Of a stretch of DNA of 64,000 nt, positions 16,077 to 25,159 are shown in pieces. The notes below the pieces were generated by a model. It was not told the origin of the DNA. It did no database searches and worked only from the letters and a program-made list of their open reading frames with translations. A program made the position numbers and the translations under genes. Each line of letters starts with the position of its first letter. Within the stretch, counting starts at the first letter, position 1. The DNA comes from Streptomyces chryseus (GTDB lineage Bacteria > Actinomycetota > Actinomycetes > Streptomycetales > Streptomycetaceae). The DNA lies in contig NZ_BMVO01000001.1 of the NCBI RefSeq assembly GCF_014650755.1, positions 682,001 through 746,000 on the forward strand, in the 5' to 3' direction.

Positions 16077-16652
16077 TTACGAAACGTTGACCCCGAAGTC
16101 TAGGGCGATGCCCCGCAGTCCCGACGCATACCCCTGTCCTACGGCTCGGAACTTCCATTCTCCGCCGTACCGGTACACCTCACCGAAGATCATCGCCGTC
16201 TCGCTCGACGCGTCCTCGGAGAGGTCGTAGCGGGCCAGTTCCTGACCGTCCGCCTGATTCACCACGCGAATGAAGGCATTGCTGACCTGGCCGAACGTCT
16301 GCCCGCGGTTGTCCGCGTCATGAATCGAGACCGGAAAGACGATCTTGTCGCAGCTCTCCGGCACCAGGGTGAGGTCGATGATCATCGATTCGTCGTCGCC
16401 GTCGCCCTCACCGGTGAGGTTGTCACCGGTGTGCTCGACCGAGCCCTCGGGGCTCTTGAGGTTGTTGTAGAAGACGAAGTACTCGTCCCCGAGCACGCGG
16501 CCGTTCTGGCACAGCAGCGCGCTGGCGTCGAGGTCGAAGGGGGCTCCGGTGGTGGAGCGCGCGTCCCAGCCGAGGCCGACCAGCACCTGGGTGAGATTCG
16601 GTGCGGCCTTGGAGAGGGAGACGTTGCCTCCCTTGGCGAGCGTGACACCCAT
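16077..16652 (-). CDS. terD: TerD family calcium-binding stress protein (copy A)
   Basis: 191-aa TerD domain protein. Diagnostic features are the N-terminal [24 protein letters not shown], the calcium loop [20 protein letters not shown] and the C-terminal [19 protein letters not shown]. TerD binds two Ca2+ and forms membrane-linked complexes with TerC; in Streptomyces coelicolor TerD-like proteins affect differentiation and calcium response. ATG at 16652 with GGGGAGG upstream. It is about 65% identical by eye to the neighbouring copy at 16774-17349, so a tandem duplication is likely. TerC lies directly downstream on the same strand. Confidence 0.95.
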   Translation of the reverse strand: MGVTLAKGGNVSLSKAAPNLTQVLVGLGWDARSTTGAPFDLDASALLCQNGRVLGDEYFVFYNNLKSPEGSVEHTGDNLTGEGDGDDESMIIDLTLVPESCDKIVFPVSIHDADNRGQTFGQVSNAFIRVVNQADGQELARYDLSEDASSETAMIFGEVYRYGGEWKFRAVGQGYASGLRGIALDFGVNVS

Positions 16653-16688
16653 GATCTTGCTTCCTCCCCGCGGTACGGAATGAGTGGT

Positions 16689-16721
16689 GAGAGCCCGGGT
16701 CCGGACCGGACCCAGGCTCTC
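16689..16721 (-). terminator. Hairpin between tandem terD genes
   Basis: Long inverted repeat: GAGAGCC and GGGTCCGG pair with CCGGACCC and GGCTCTC with one mismatch. It lies between the stop of terD copy B and the start of copy A, so the two may be separate transcripts or only partly coupled. Confidence 0.65.
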
Positions 16722-16773
16722 GGGCGCGTCCGGCGCCGCGCGTGGCGGGGCGCCGGACGGGACGGGGGCTCGC

Positions 16774-17349
16774 TCAGACGTTGACGCCGAAGTCCTGCGC
16801 GATGCCGCGCAGCCCCGAGGCGTATCCCTGACCGATGGCCCGGAACTTCCATTCCGCCTGGTTGCGGTACAGCTCGCCGAAGACCATCGCGGTCTCGGTC
16901 GAGGCGTCCTCGCTCAGGTCGTAGCGCGCCAGCTCCGTGTTGTCGGCCTGGTTCACGACGCGGATGTACGCGTTGCGCACCTGGCCGAAGCTCTGCTGCC
17001 GGGCCTCGGCCTCGTAGATCGAGACCGGGAAGACGATCTTGGCGACGTCGGCCGGCACACCGGCCAGGTTCACCTTGATGACCTCGTCGTCGCCCTCGCC
17101 CTCACCCGTGGTGTTGTCACCGGTGTGCTCGACCGAGCCGTCGGGGCTCTTGAGGTTGTTGAAGAAGACGAAGTTCGAGTCGTTGGTGACCTTGCCCTCA
17201 GCGTTGGTCAGCAGGGCGCTGGCATCGAGGTCGAAGTCACCCCCGGTGGTGGTACGAGCGTCCCAGCCGAGACCGACGATGACCGCGGTCAGGTTGGGGG
17301 CTGCCTTGGTCAGCGAGACGTTGCCGCCCTTGCTGAGGCTGACGCCCAC
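16774..17349 (-). CDS. terD: TerD family calcium-binding stress protein (copy B)
   Basis: 191-aa TerD protein with the same motifs as copy [30 protein letters not shown], loop [20 protein letters not shown], and [19 protein letters not shown]. The GTG at 17349 is chosen because GGGAGG stands 4 nt upstream; an in-frame start at 17361 would add MGGL. The conserved Asp/Glu ligands for two calcium ions are all present. Expression of the family is often induced by oxidative or membrane stress; next to it on the same strand is a peroxiredoxin, which fits such a role. Confidence 0.95.
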   Translation of the reverse strand: MGVSLSKGGNVSLTKAAPNLTAVIVGLGWDARTTTGGDFDLDASALLTNAEGKVTNDSNFVFFNNLKSPDGSVEHTGDNTTGEGEGDDEVIKVNLAGVPADVAKIVFPVSIYEAEARQQSFGQVRNAYIRVVNQADNTELARYDLSEDASTETAMVFGELYRNQAEWKFRAIGQGYASGLRGIAQDFGVNV

Positions 17350-17473
17350 GAGTCCTCCCATGTGTGTCGGGGGGCCGAGGACCCCCGGTAATGCGCTGGC
17401 ATCGGATCAACGTGTCGATCCTAGTGACCGGTTCCCGCGCGCAGCACGCCCGCTGTCCCGATTTTTCGGGCGC

Positions 17474-17941
17474 TCAGAGAGTGTCGAGCACCTTGAGGTA
17501 CTCGGCGGGGTCGCGGGCGTCGGGCAGGCCGTTGACGACGCTCCAGCGCACGATGCCCGCCTTGTCGACGACGAAGGTGCCGCGCACCGCGCAGCCCTTG
17601 TCCTCGTCGAAGACGCCGTACGCGCGCGAGGCCTCGCCGTGCGGCCAGAAGTCCGAGAGCAGGGGGTACTCGAAGCCCTCCTGCTCGGCGTAGACGCGCA
17701 GGGTGTGGATGGAGTCCGTGGAGACGGCGAGCAGCTGCACGTCGTCGTTGACGAATCTCGGCAGCTCGTCGCTGAGGGCCCGCAGCTCGCCGGTGCAGAC
17801 CCCGGTGAAGGCGAACGGGTAGAAGAGCAGCACCACGTGCCTGGCGTCGCCGGGGCCGCGGAAGTCGGACAGCCGCACCGTGCGGCCGTGGTTGTCCTTC
17901 AGCACGAAGTCCGGTGCCGGCGTACCGACCTCGATCGCCAT
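17474..17941 (-). CDS. AhpE-like peroxiredoxin
   Basis: 155-aa peroxiredoxin of the AhpE/BCP type, reducing hydroperoxides through a peroxidatic Cys. The active-site motif PxxxTxxC is present as PFAFTGVCT with Pro42, Thr46 and Cys49, and the supporting Arg is in RGTFVVD. A second Cys occurs in KGCAVRG, but its position is not the classic resolving site, so a one-Cys mechanism using an external thiol is likely. ATG at 17941 (MAIEVG, the usual family start); an in-frame ATG 12 nt upstream also exists. Lies between the Ter genes and aceE. Confidence 0.92.
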   Translation of the reverse strand: MAIEVGTPAPDFVLKDNHGRTVRLSDFRGPGDARHVVLLFYPFAFTGVCTGELRALSDELPRFVNDDVQLLAVSTDSIHTLRVYAEQEGFEYPLLSDFWPHGEASRAYGVFDEDKGCAVRGTFVVDKAGIVRWSVVNGLPDARDPAEYLKVLDTL

Positions 17942-17990
17942 TGGATGCGCCATCCCCTCGTTGGGCCGTCTGTGTCCCGCCAGCCTACGC

Positions 17991-18028
17991 ACAGGGCCTC
18001 CGCCGACATCCGTCGGCGGAGGCCCTGT
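17991..18028 (-). terminator. Terminator after DUF3052 gene
   Basis: 17-bp perfect arms (17991-18007 and 18012-18028) with an ATCC loop. It ends the DUF3052 transcript; a TAGGCT hexamer (minus strand, 17980-17985) directly beyond it may be the -10 of the peroxiredoxin gene. Confidence 0.85.
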
Positions 18029-18081
18029 TTCGCCTTGGGCGCAGCCTGCTCATGAGGAGTCTGCTCGGACGCGGCGGTGGC

Positions 18082-18510
18082 TCAGCGCTTGCCCTTGGGG
18101 GTCACCAGCCGGCCGGCGCTCCAGTCCTTGCCCGCGCTGACGGTCTTGGTCTGGGACAGACCCGCCGTCTGGGCGGCCTCGCTGATGTCGCTCGGCTCGA
18201 CGTAGCCGTCGCGGCCGGTCTTCGGGGTCAGCAGCAGCACCGTGCCGCCGTCCTCGAGCAGACCGATGGCGTCCACCAGCGCGTCCGTAAGGTCGCCGTC
18301 CTCGTCACGGAACCACAGCACGACGACGTCGGCGACATCGTCGTAGTCCTCGTCGACGATGTCCTGGCCGGTGATCGCCTCAATGCCCTCACGGAGTTCC
18401 TGCTCGACGTCGTCGTCGTAGCCGATCTCCTGGACCACCTGTCCGGGCACGAACCCCAGGCGTACTGCCGGGTTGGTCCGCTCCTCCGCGTGGTCCGCGG
18501 TCGCGCTCAC
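18082..18510 (-). CDS. DUF3052 family protein
   Basis: 142-aa acidic cytoplasmic protein of DUF3052, an actinobacterial family of unknown function that is regularly found beside aceE. Visible family features are VRLGFVPGQVVQEIGYDDD at the N terminus and LLEDGGTVLLLTPKTGRDG in the middle, giving a small alpha/beta fold. The GTG at 18510 has an AGGAGG Shine-Dalgarno 7 nt upstream. It is divergent from aceE with a 432-bp shared upstream region. Confidence 0.9.
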   Translation of the reverse strand: MSATADHAEERTNPAVRLGFVPGQVVQEIGYDDDVEQELREGIEAITGQDIVDEDYDDVADVVVLWFRDEDGDLTDALVDAIGLLEDGGTVLLLTPKTGRDGYVEPSDISEAAQTAGLSQTKTVSAGKDWSAGRLVTPKGKR

Positions 18511-18942
18511 GGATTGCCTCCTGATCATGTTTTGGGGAATACCTTCACGCCACGCGCGTGCGTGGGCGTTGGCCGTAGTCCACACGTGCGGGACCGATCG
18601 CGCAAGTACCCGGCGGTGGAGACAGCCGAAACGGTGACGGATGGGGCCGGTTCACCGCAACTCCAGACCCTGCCGGAAGCGGTCCCGGTGATCCATCCCA
18701 CACCATTGCGACACGTTTGTAAGCCTACGCGGCTTCGGTGGGCCATTCGGACCCGAGCGGCCGCACCGAACGCACGGACGGGTTGGGCGTAAGGTTGCGA
18801 TTTGGCCGGACCCATCCCCGGGCGGACGCCGAGCCTCTCGCCGAGAGGGGGTTACCCCTCAGTAGAGGTGACGTTTGCGATTCAGGGGTACACGATGGAG
18901 GCGGCGCGACACCCCTCAAGACCCAACCAGCGAAGGAACAGC
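18511..18942. promoter_or_regulatory. Divergent promoter region of DUF3052 and aceE
   Basis: 432 bp without a gene. It holds the DUF3052 Shine-Dalgarno at its left end and the aceE GAAGGA at its right end. An inverted repeat AAGCC-N5-GGCTT lies at 18721-18735, and AT-richer tracts follow near 18860-18895 where an aceE promoter is likely. No operator can be assigned to a known regulator. Confidence 0.45.
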
Positions 18943-21675
18943 GTGGCTTCCGGATCCGATCGTAATCCGATCATCATTGGCGGCCTTCCGAGCCAGGTCC
19001 CGGACTTCGATCCCGAAGAGACCCAGGAATGGCTCGACTCCCTCGACGCCGCCGTCGACGAGCGGGGCCGCGAGCGCGCCCGCTACCTGATGCTCCGCCT
19101 CATCGAGCGGGCCCGTGAGAAGCGCGTGGCCGTGCCCGAGATGCGCAGCACGGACTACGTCAACACCATCGCCACCAAGGACGAGCCGTTCTTCCCCGGC
19201 AACGAGGAGATCGAGCGCAAGGTCCTCAACGCGACCCGCTGGAACGCGGCCGTGATGGTGTCGCGGGCGCAGCGCCCGGGAATCGGCGTGGGCGGTCACA
19301 TCGCCACGTTCGCCTCCTCCGCCTCGCTGTACGACGTCGGCTTCAACCACTTCTTCCGGGGCAAGGACGAGGGCGACGGCGGCGACCAGATCTTCTTCCA
19401 GGGGCACGCCTCCCCGGGCATCTACGCCCGCGCGTACCTGCTGGACCGGCTCTCCGAGGCGCAGCTCGACGCCTTCCGCCAGGAGAAGTCGAAGTTCCCG
19501 AACGGCCTGTCGTCGTACCCGCACCCCCGGCTGATGCCGGACTTCTGGGAGTTCCCGACCGTCTCGATGGGCCTCGGCCCCCTCGGCGCGATCTACCAGG
19601 CGCGGATGAACCGCTACATGGAGGCGCGCGGCATCGCCGACACCTCCAAGTCGCACGTCTGGGCGTACCTCGGCGACGGTGAGATGGACGAGCCCGAGTC
19701 GCTCGGCCAGCTGTCCATCGCCGCCCGTGAGGGCCTGGACAACCTGACCTTCGTCGTCAACTGCAACCTCCAGCGCCTCGACGGCCCGGTGCGCGGCAAC
19801 GGCAAGGTCATCCAGGAGCTGGAGTCGCAGTTCCGGGGCGCCGGCTGGAACGTCATCAAGCTGGTCTGGGACCGGAGCTGGGACCCGCTGCTCGCGCAGG
19901 ACCGCGACGGCGTGCTGGTCAACAAGCTCAACACGACCCCCGACGGTCAGTTCCAGACGTACGCGACGGAGACGGGCGCGTACATCCGCAACCACTTCTT
20001 CGGTGACGACCACCGCCTGCGCGCCATGGTCGAGAACATGACCGACGACCAGATCCTGCACCTGGGACGCGGCGGTCACGACCACAAGAAGGTGTACGCG
20101 GCGTACGCGGCGGCCAAGGCGCACAAGGGCCAGCCGACCGTGATCCTGGCGCAGACGGTCAAGGGCTGGACGCTGGGTCCGAACTTCGAGGGCCGCAACG
20201 CGACGCACCAGATGAAGAAGCTGACGGTCGAGGACCTCAAGCGCTTCCGCGACCGGCTGCACATCCCGATCACGGACAAGCAGCTGGACGAGGGCTACCC
20301 GCCGTACTACCACCCGGGCCGCGAGTCCGAGGAGATCCAGTACATGCACGACCGGCGCAACGCGCTGGGCGGGTACGTGCCGACCCGTGTCGTCCGGGCG
20401 AAGCCGCTGCCGCTGCCGGCCGAGAAGACGTACGCGGCCGCGAAGAAGGGCTCCGGCCAGCAGTCGATCGCCACGACCATGGCGTTCGTGCGCGTGCTCA
20501 AGGACCTCATGCGGGACAAGGAGATCGGCAAGCGGTTCGTGCTGATCGCGCCCGACGAGTACCGCACCTTCGGCATGGACGCCTTCTTCCCGAGTGCGAA
20601 GATCTACAACCCGCTGGGCCAGCAGTACGAGGCGGTCGACCGCGACCTGCTGCTCGCGTACAAGGAGTCGCCGACCGGTCAGATGCTGCACGACGGCATC
20701 TCGGAGGCGGGCTGCACGGCCTCGCTGATCGCCGCCGGTTCGGCGTACGCGACGCACGGCGAGCCGCTGATCCCGGTCTACGTCTTCTACTCGATGTTCG
20801 GCTTCCAGCGGACCGGCGACCAGTTCTGGCAGATGGCCGACCAGCTGTCGCGCGGCTTCGTGCTCGGCGCGACCGCCGGCCGTACGACACTGACCGGTGA
20901 GGGCCTCCAGCACGCGGACGGCCACTCGCAGCTGCTCGCGTCGACGAACCCGGGCTGTGTGTCGTACGACCCGGCGTTCGGGTACGAGATCGCGCACATC
21001 GTGCAGGACGGTCTCAAGCGGATGTACGGCGACAACGCCGAGGACGTCTTCTACTACCTGACCGTCTACAACGAGCCGATCCAGCACCCGGCGGAGCCCG
21101 AGAACGTGGACGCCGAGGGCATCCTCAAGGGCATCTACCGCTTCAAGGAGGGCGAGAAGGGCGAGATCGCGGCCCAGATCATGGCCTCCGGTGTGGCGGT
21201 CCCGTGGGCGGTCGAGGCGCAGCGGATCCTCGCGGACGAGTGGAACGTCAAGGCCGACGTCTGGTCCGCCACCTCCTGGAACGAGCTGCGCCGCGACGCG
21301 GTCGCGGTGGACGAGTACAACCTGCTGCACCCGGAGGAGGAGATGCGCGTCCCGTACGTGACGCGGAAGCTCTCCGGGGCGCAGGGCCCGTTCGTGGCGG
21401 TCTCGGACTGGATGCGTTCGGTTCCGGACCAGATCTCCCGCTGGGTGCCGGGTACGTACACCTCGCTCGGCGCTGACGGCTTCGGCTTCGCCGACACGCG
21501 TGGGGCGGCCCGTCGGTACTTCCACATCGACGCGCAGTCGATCGTCCTGGCGGTGCTCACCGAGCTCGCCAGGGACGGCCGGATCGACCGCTCGGCGCTG
21601 AAGCAGGCGGTCGACCACTACCAGCTGCTGGACGTGACGGCGGCGGACCCCGGCGCGGCCGGCGGCGACGCGTAG
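18943..21675 (+). CDS. aceE: Pyruvate dehydrogenase E1 component (homodimeric, AceE)
   Basis: 910-aa thiamine-diphosphate enzyme that decarboxylates pyruvate and acetylates the lipoyl group of E2, feeding acetyl-CoA to the TCA cycle and fatty-acid synthesis. The ThDP motif starts [10 protein letters not shown] at residue 244 and closes with NCN at 273-275. Length matches homodimeric actinobacterial AceE (about 900 aa). The GTG at 18943 (GAAGGA upstream; protein begins [14 protein letters not shown]) is preferred over earlier in-frame starts because it matches the usual N terminus. Monocistronic here, with a strong terminator; E2 and E3 are not in the window. Confidence 0.97.
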   Translation: MASGSDRNPIIIGGLPSQVPDFDPEETQEWLDSLDAAVDERGRERARYLMLRLIERAREKRVAVPEMRSTDYVNTIATKDEPFFPGNEEIERKVLNATRWNAAVMVSRAQRPGIGVGGHIATFASSASLYDVGFNHFFRGKDEGDGGDQIFFQGHASPGIYARAYLLDRLSEAQLDAFRQEKSKFPNGLSSYPHPRLMPDFWEFPTVSMGLGPLGAIYQARMNRYMEARGIADTSKSHVWAYLGDGEMDEPESLGQLSIAAREGLDNLTFVVNCNLQRLDGPVRGNGKVIQELESQFRGAGWNVIKLVWDRSWDPLLAQDRDGVLVNKLNTTPDGQFQTYATETGAYIRNHFFGDDHRLRAMVENMTDDQILHLGRGGHDHKKVYAAYAAAKAHKGQPTVILAQTVKGWTLGPNFEGRNATHQMKKLTVEDLKRFRDRLHIPITDKQLDEGYPPYYHPGRESEEIQYMHDRRNALGGYVPTRVVRAKPLPLPAEKTYAAAKKGSGQQSIATTMAFVRVLKDLMRDKEIGKRFVLIAPDEYRTFGMDAFFPSAKIYNPLGQQYEAVDRDLLLAYKESPTGQMLHDGISEAGCTASLIAAGSAYATHGEPLIPVYVFYSMFGFQRTGDQFWQMADQLSRGFVLGATAGRTTLTGEGLQHADGHSQLLASTNPGCVSYDPAFGYEIAHIVQDGLKRMYGDNAEDVFYYLTVYNEPIQHPAEPENVDAEGILKGIYRFKEGEKGEIAAQIMASGVAVPWAVEAQRILADEWNVKADVWSATSWNELRRDAVAVDEYNLLHPEEEMRVPYVTRKLSGAQGPFVAVSDWMRSVPDQISRWVPGTYTSLGADGFGFADTRGAARRYFHIDAQSIVLAVLTELARDGRIDRSALKQAVDHYQLLDVTAADPGAAGGDA

Positions 21676-21688
21676 CACTGTACGAGCG

Positions 21689-21726
21689 CGAAGGGCGGCG
21701 GGACCCTCTGGTCCCGCCGCCCTTCG
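21689..21726 (+). terminator. Terminator after aceE
   Basis: 17-bp perfect inverted repeat (21689-21705, 21710-21726) with a CTCT loop, 13 bp after the stop codon. Confidence 0.88.
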
Positions 21727-21746
21727 GCGTTCCTTACGATGCGGGC

Positions 21747-22574
21747 ATGAAGGTGCAGACGGCGCAGACCCAGTGGGAACAGCGCACACATGGGCTCCTG
21801 CTGGGGCTGGCCGGGGCCTTCGCCCTCGCGTACGCGGTGCCGATAGTGGCGCCCGACGCCAACTCTCTGGTGCGCCAGGTGTGCCTGGTGACCGAGTGGG
21901 TGGTGTGGGGGGCCTTCGCCCTGGACTACGTCGTACGGCTGGCCCTGTCCCCGGGCAAGTGGCTGTTCGTCCGCAGTCACCCGCTGGACCTGCTCGCCGT
22001 GCTGCTGCCGCTGCTGCGGCCCCTGCAGTTGCTGCGGCTCGTCTCCACGCTGCTGCTGGTCGGCCGGCGGGCCAGGATGGCGCCGCAGATACAGCTCACG
22101 ACCTACGTCGGCGGCGCGGTGGTGGGTCTGCTGATGTTCGGCTCGCTGGCCGTGCTGGAGGTCGAGCGGGACTCGCCCGACGGGAACATCAAGACGCTGG
22201 GTGACGCCGTGTGGTGGTCGTTCACGACGATGACGACCGTCGGGTACGGCGACCACTCCCCCACGACCGGCCTCGGCCGGGTGCTGGCGGTGGGCCTGAT
22301 GCTCTCGGGGATCGCGCTGCTCGGTGTGGTGACGGCGAACATCGCGGCCTGGTTCATCTCCCGCTTCGAGCGGGACGACGTGGAGGAGCGCCGTCAGACG
22401 GCGGCGATCGAACTGCTCACGGCGGAGGTGCGGGCCCTGCGGGCACAGGTCTCGGAGCTGGCGTCGGGGGCGTCCGGGGTGCCGGTCCCGGCGCCCGGCA
22501 CGGGTGAGGGGCCGCCCGTCGGGGCGGCCCCGTCACCGCGTGCGGAGCAGGTGCGTCAGATCGACATGCCGTAG
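21747..22574 (+). CDS. Voltage-gated-type potassium channel
   Basis: 275-aa membrane protein with an S1-S4-like N-terminal half (hydrophobic segments near 18-40, 50-66, 75-95 and 112-135) and a pore module. The K+ selectivity filter is intact: TTMTTVGYGD at about residues 159-169. The S4-like segment carries several Arg residues. A coiled C-terminal region (about 205-240) probably assists tetramer assembly. The ATG at 21747 lies 6 nt after TACGAT with no Shine-Dalgarno, hence probably leaderless. The 3' end overlaps the convergent DUF4190 gene by 19 bp and contains a GC-rich hairpin. Confidence 0.9.
   Translation: MKVQTAQTQWEQRTHGLLLGLAGAFALAYAVPIVAPDANSLVRQVCLVTEWVVWGAFALDYVVRLALSPGKWLFVRSHPLDLLAVLLPLLRPLQLLRLVSTLLLVGRRARMAPQIQLTTYVGGAVVGLLMFGSLAVLEVERDSPDGNIKTLGDAVWWSFTTMTTVGYGDHSPTTGLGRVLAVGLMLSGIALLGVVTANIAAWFISRFERDDVEERRQTAAIELLTAEVRALRAQVSELASGASGVPVPAPGTGEGPPVGAAPSPRAEQVRQIDMP
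22503..22537 (+). terminator. GC hairpin inside the 3' end of the channel gene
   Basis: GGTGAGGGGCCGCCC pairs with GGGCGGCCCC-G-TCACC with one bulge. Located in the last 25 codons, it could terminate both the channel gene and the convergent DUF4190 gene. Confidence 0.5.
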
Positions 22575-22819
22575 ACGGCGGCGCCGCCTATCAGCGCGAT
22601 GATCGCGAGGACGGTGATGATCAGGCCGAGGATGAAGCCGATCATGGCGGGCACGTTGCCGCTGTTGAAGCGCTTGCCCATCGCGATCCAGCCGGTGATC
22701 AGCGCCACCGGACCGAGGACGATGCCGAAGGTGAAGAAGCCGATGATGCCGCAGATGAGCGAGATCCAGCTGAGGGCGCTGGTGTTGGACGGGCTGTGTG
22801 CGCGGCTGTTGCTCGCCAT
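22556..22819 (-). CDS. DUF4190-like small membrane protein
   Basis: 87-aa protein with two transmembrane segments (about residues 18-45 and 57-82) separated by a short loop GWIAMGKRFNSGNVPAM. The pattern SLICGIIGFFTFGIVLGPVA and small-residue-rich helices are typical of DUF4190, which has no known function. ATG at 22819 with GGGAG 5 nt upstream; a GTG two codons earlier is possible. It overlaps the channel gene tail to tail by 19 bp. Confidence 0.78.
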   Translation of the reverse strand: MASNSRAHSPSNTSALSWISLICGIIGFFTFGIVLGPVALITGWIAMGKRFNSGNVPAMIGFILGLIITVLAIIALIGGAAVYGMSI

Positions 22820-22901
22820 GGTCACTCCCTAGGTCGTGCCCTGGAATTCGTGTGATCCGGGCTTGACCACCGGTTGCCCCGCTTTCCGGCGCGCATCCCC
22901 C

Positions 22902-23285
22902 TCAGTTCTCCCATACTTTGAACGCCCGTACACGGTACGGCGACTGCGGCACCCAGGTCCCGCCGCCCGGGTAGGTCTCGAACTCGCCGGTCTCCGCGCA
23001 CTCCGGCGACTGGTACGTCGTGACCGGCCGGCCCGTGCGGTTGGCGACGGCCTGGGCGTCGGTGCCGGGCGGGAGCGGGACGCAGCTCTCGATGTCCGTG
23101 CCGGACAGTTCGTGGGTCTGTCGCGCTCCCTTGAAGTCCGGTTTCGCCCACAGGCAGAGCTCGCCGGCCGAGCAGGTGCCGAGGCGCGGCGGCCCCGCCT
23201 CGGCGGGCTGCGGCAGCAGTGCGGTGACGGCCAGGGCCCCGGCCGCGAGGACGGTCGTACGCAGCATCGGAACGGTCGTGCGCAT
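22902..23285 (-). CDS. Secreted peptidase inhibitor family I36-like protein
   Basis: 127-aa exported protein. Residues 1-30 form a Sec signal (MRTTVPMLRTT, hydrophobic core AAGALAVTALL, cleavage after AEA). The mature part has six Cys and the I36/beta-gamma-crystallin-like pattern CSAGELCLWAKPDFKGA ... ESC ... GRPVTTYQSPEC. Such domains occur in Streptomyces metalloprotease inhibitors (SMPI type) and many related secreted proteins with no known inhibitor activity. The inhibitory function is thus uncertain. ATG at 23285 with GGGGGTT upstream. Confidence 0.8.
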   Translation of the reverse strand: MRTTVPMLRTTVLAAGALAVTALLPQPAEAGPPRLGTCSAGELCLWAKPDFKGARQTHELSGTDIESCVPLPPGTDAQAVANRTGRPVTTYQSPECAETGEFETYPGGGTWVPQSPYRVRAFKVWEN

Positions 23286-23382
23286 CGGAATCAACCCCCG
23301 TGTCGTGCGGATCAGTCGGACCCACCCTGAGCTGCGCCGACACCGTGGCGGAAGACGCCTGGCGCCGATCCACCCGGATAGG

Positions 23383-23418
23383 CGACAGCCCCGCCGGAAC
23401 CGTCCGGCGGGGCTGTCG
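23383..23418 (-). terminator. Terminator after MFS transporter gene
   Basis: 16-bp perfect arms (23383-23398 and 23403-23418) with an ACCG loop, 17 bp past the stop of the minus-strand transporter gene. Confidence 0.85.
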
Positions 23419-23435
23419 TACGCACGGGGTTGACG

Positions 23436-25043
23436 TCAGATGTGCGCGCCGCCCGCGGCCGCGTCCGCGTTCTCACCGCGCTTCGTCAGGGTGGCGACGA
23501 GCGCCGCGACGACCGCGACGACTCCGGCGACGGTGAAGGCGAGGTGCATGCCCGACACGAACGTGTCATGGATGACGGCGCCGATCTTCTCGATCACCGG
23601 CGGTTCCAGGCCCGCCTTGGCGAGTTCCTTCGCCGGTACGGAGGCGAACTCGGCCGCCTCTTCCAGCTTGGGGTCGGCCGGGATCGGGATGCCCGCTTCC
23701 TTCCAGTTGCCCGCGAAGTCGGAGCTGACCTTCGCGGACATGATCGCGCCGAGGACCGCGGTGCCGAGCGCACCGCCGACCTGCATGGCGGCCTGCTGAA
23801 GTCCGCCCGCGACGCCGGAGAGCTCCATCGGGGCGTTGCCCACGATGACCTCGGTGGCGCCGACCATGACCGGTGCGAGGCCGAGTCCGAGGAGGCCGAA
23901 CCACAGCGACATCATCAGGGTGCTGGTGTCGGCCGTGAGCGTGGTCATGCCGAACATGGCGGCGGCCGTGGCGACCATGCCGCCGACCAGCGGGACCCGG
24001 GGGCCGAACTTGGTGATGAGCACGCCCGCCAGCGGCGAGGAGACGATCATCATGCCGGTCAGCGGCAGCAGGTGCAGCCCGCTGTCGACCGGGCTCATGC
24101 CGTGCACGCCCTGGAGGAAGAACGTCACGAAGAACAGGCCGCCCATGAAGGCGATGGCCATGAGGACCATGAGGACGACGCCCGCGGAGAGCGGGACGGA
24201 CCGGAACATCGCGAGCGGGATGAGCGGTTCCTTCACCTTCGTCTCCCAGACGGCGAAGACCGCGAAGAGGACGACGGAAGCGCCCAGCCAGACCCAGGTA
24301 CTGGGGCTGTCCCAGCCCCACTCGCCGGCCTTGATGATGCCCCAGACCATGGCGAACATCGCGCCGGAGAGCAGCACGATGCCGGGGACGTCGAAGGAGC
24401 GCGGGGCGTTCTCCGCGCGGTGGTCCTTGAGGATCACCAGGCCGAAGGCCAGCGCGACGATGCCGACGGGCACGTTGATGAAGAAGACGGACTGCCAGCT
24501 GACGTGCTCGACGAGCAGGCCGCCGACGATCGGGCCGCCCGCGGTGGACGCGCCGATGACCATGCCCCAGATGCCGATGGCCATGTTCAGCTTCTCGGCC
24601 GGGAAGGTGGCGCGGAGCAGGCCGAGCGCGGCCGGCATGAGGAGCGCGCCGAACAGACCCTGGAGTACGCGGAAGGCGATGACCAGGGAGATCTCGCTGG
24701 AGAGGCCGATGGCCCCGGAGGCGACGGCGAAGCCGGCTATGCCGATCAGGAAGGTCTGGCGGTGGCCGAAGCGGTCGCCGAGCTTGCCGGCGGTGATCAG
24801 CGCGACGGCGAGGGCGAGCAGGTAACCGTTGGTGATCCACTGGACGTCCGCGAGCGAGGCGCCGAGGTCCTTCTGGATGGCGGGGTTGGCGATCGCGACG
24901 ATCGTGCCGTCGAGCGCGACCATCATCACGCCGATCGCCACGGAGAAGAGCGTCAGCCAGGGGTGGCCACGGAGCCCCTTGGCCGGCGCGGGCGCGGGAT
25001 CCTGCGGCGGCGGCGCCTTGTCGATGGTGGTCTGACTAGTCAT
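23436..25043 (-). CDS. MFS drug transporter, DHA2 (EmrB/QacA) family, 14-TM
   Basis: 535-aa proton-coupled efflux transporter. Fourteen hydrophobic segments are visible, and motif A is present as GKLGDRFGHRQT in the loop between helices 2 and 3. The motif C region GPIVGGLL is in helix 5, typical of drug/H+ antiporters. It is divergent from a TetR gene whose putative operator lies between the -35 and -10 boxes of this gene, so it is probably repressed until the TetR protein binds its ligand. The ATG at 25043 is 7 nt from TAGCGT, which suggests a leaderless transcript; an upstream in-frame GTG/ATG at 25067 overlaps the operator and is unlikely. Confidence 0.93.
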   Translation of the reverse strand: MTSQTTIDKAPPPQDPAPAPAKGLRGHPWLTLFSVAIGVMMVALDGTIVAIANPAIQKDLGASLADVQWITNGYLLALAVALITAGKLGDRFGHRQTFLIGIAGFAVASGAIGLSSEISLVIAFRVLQGLFGALLMPAALGLLRATFPAEKLNMAIGIWGMVIGASTAGGPIVGGLLVEHVSWQSVFFINVPVGIVALAFGLVILKDHRAENAPRSFDVPGIVLLSGAMFAMVWGIIKAGEWGWDSPSTWVWLGASVVLFAVFAVWETKVKEPLIPLAMFRSVPLSAGVVLMVLMAIAFMGGLFFVTFFLQGVHGMSPVDSGLHLLPLTGMMIVSSPLAGVLITKFGPRVPLVGGMVATAAAMFGMTTLTADTSTLMMSLWFGLLGLGLAPVMVGATEVIVGNAPMELSGVAGGLQQAAMQVGGALGTAVLGAIMSAKVSSDFAGNWKEAGIPIPADPKLEEAAEFASVPAKELAKAGLEPPVIEKIGAVIHDTFVSGMHLAFTVAGVVAVVAALVATLTKRGENADAAAGGAHI

Positions 25044-25057
25044 ACCGACCACGCTAA

Positions 25058-25072
25058 TGTCAGCCACTGACA
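25058..25072. promoter_or_regulatory. Inverted repeat TGTCA-N5-TGACA, likely TetR operator
   Basis: Perfect 5-bp arms at 25058-25062 and 25068-25072. On the minus strand it lies between TTGTCA (-35-like, 25074-25079) and TAGCGT (-10-like, 25051-25056) of the MFS gene. The same TTGTCA/TTGACA box serves as a -35 for the TetR gene on the plus strand. One operator could thus control both genes. Confidence 0.65.
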
Positions 25073-25159
25073 GTTGACAAACGAACTCACAAGACGGTAA
25101 CTGTCACGTAGCTCACAGGTATCCTGAGCTGGACAAAGGCGGAAGAGGCGTACCCAGGG

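Noticed and set aside
18916..21789. Long open frame antisense to aceE (about 957 codons)
   Set aside because: It lacks a recognisable protein family, its third-position bias is inverted, and it is fully opposite the clearly conserved aceE. High GC makes such frames common.
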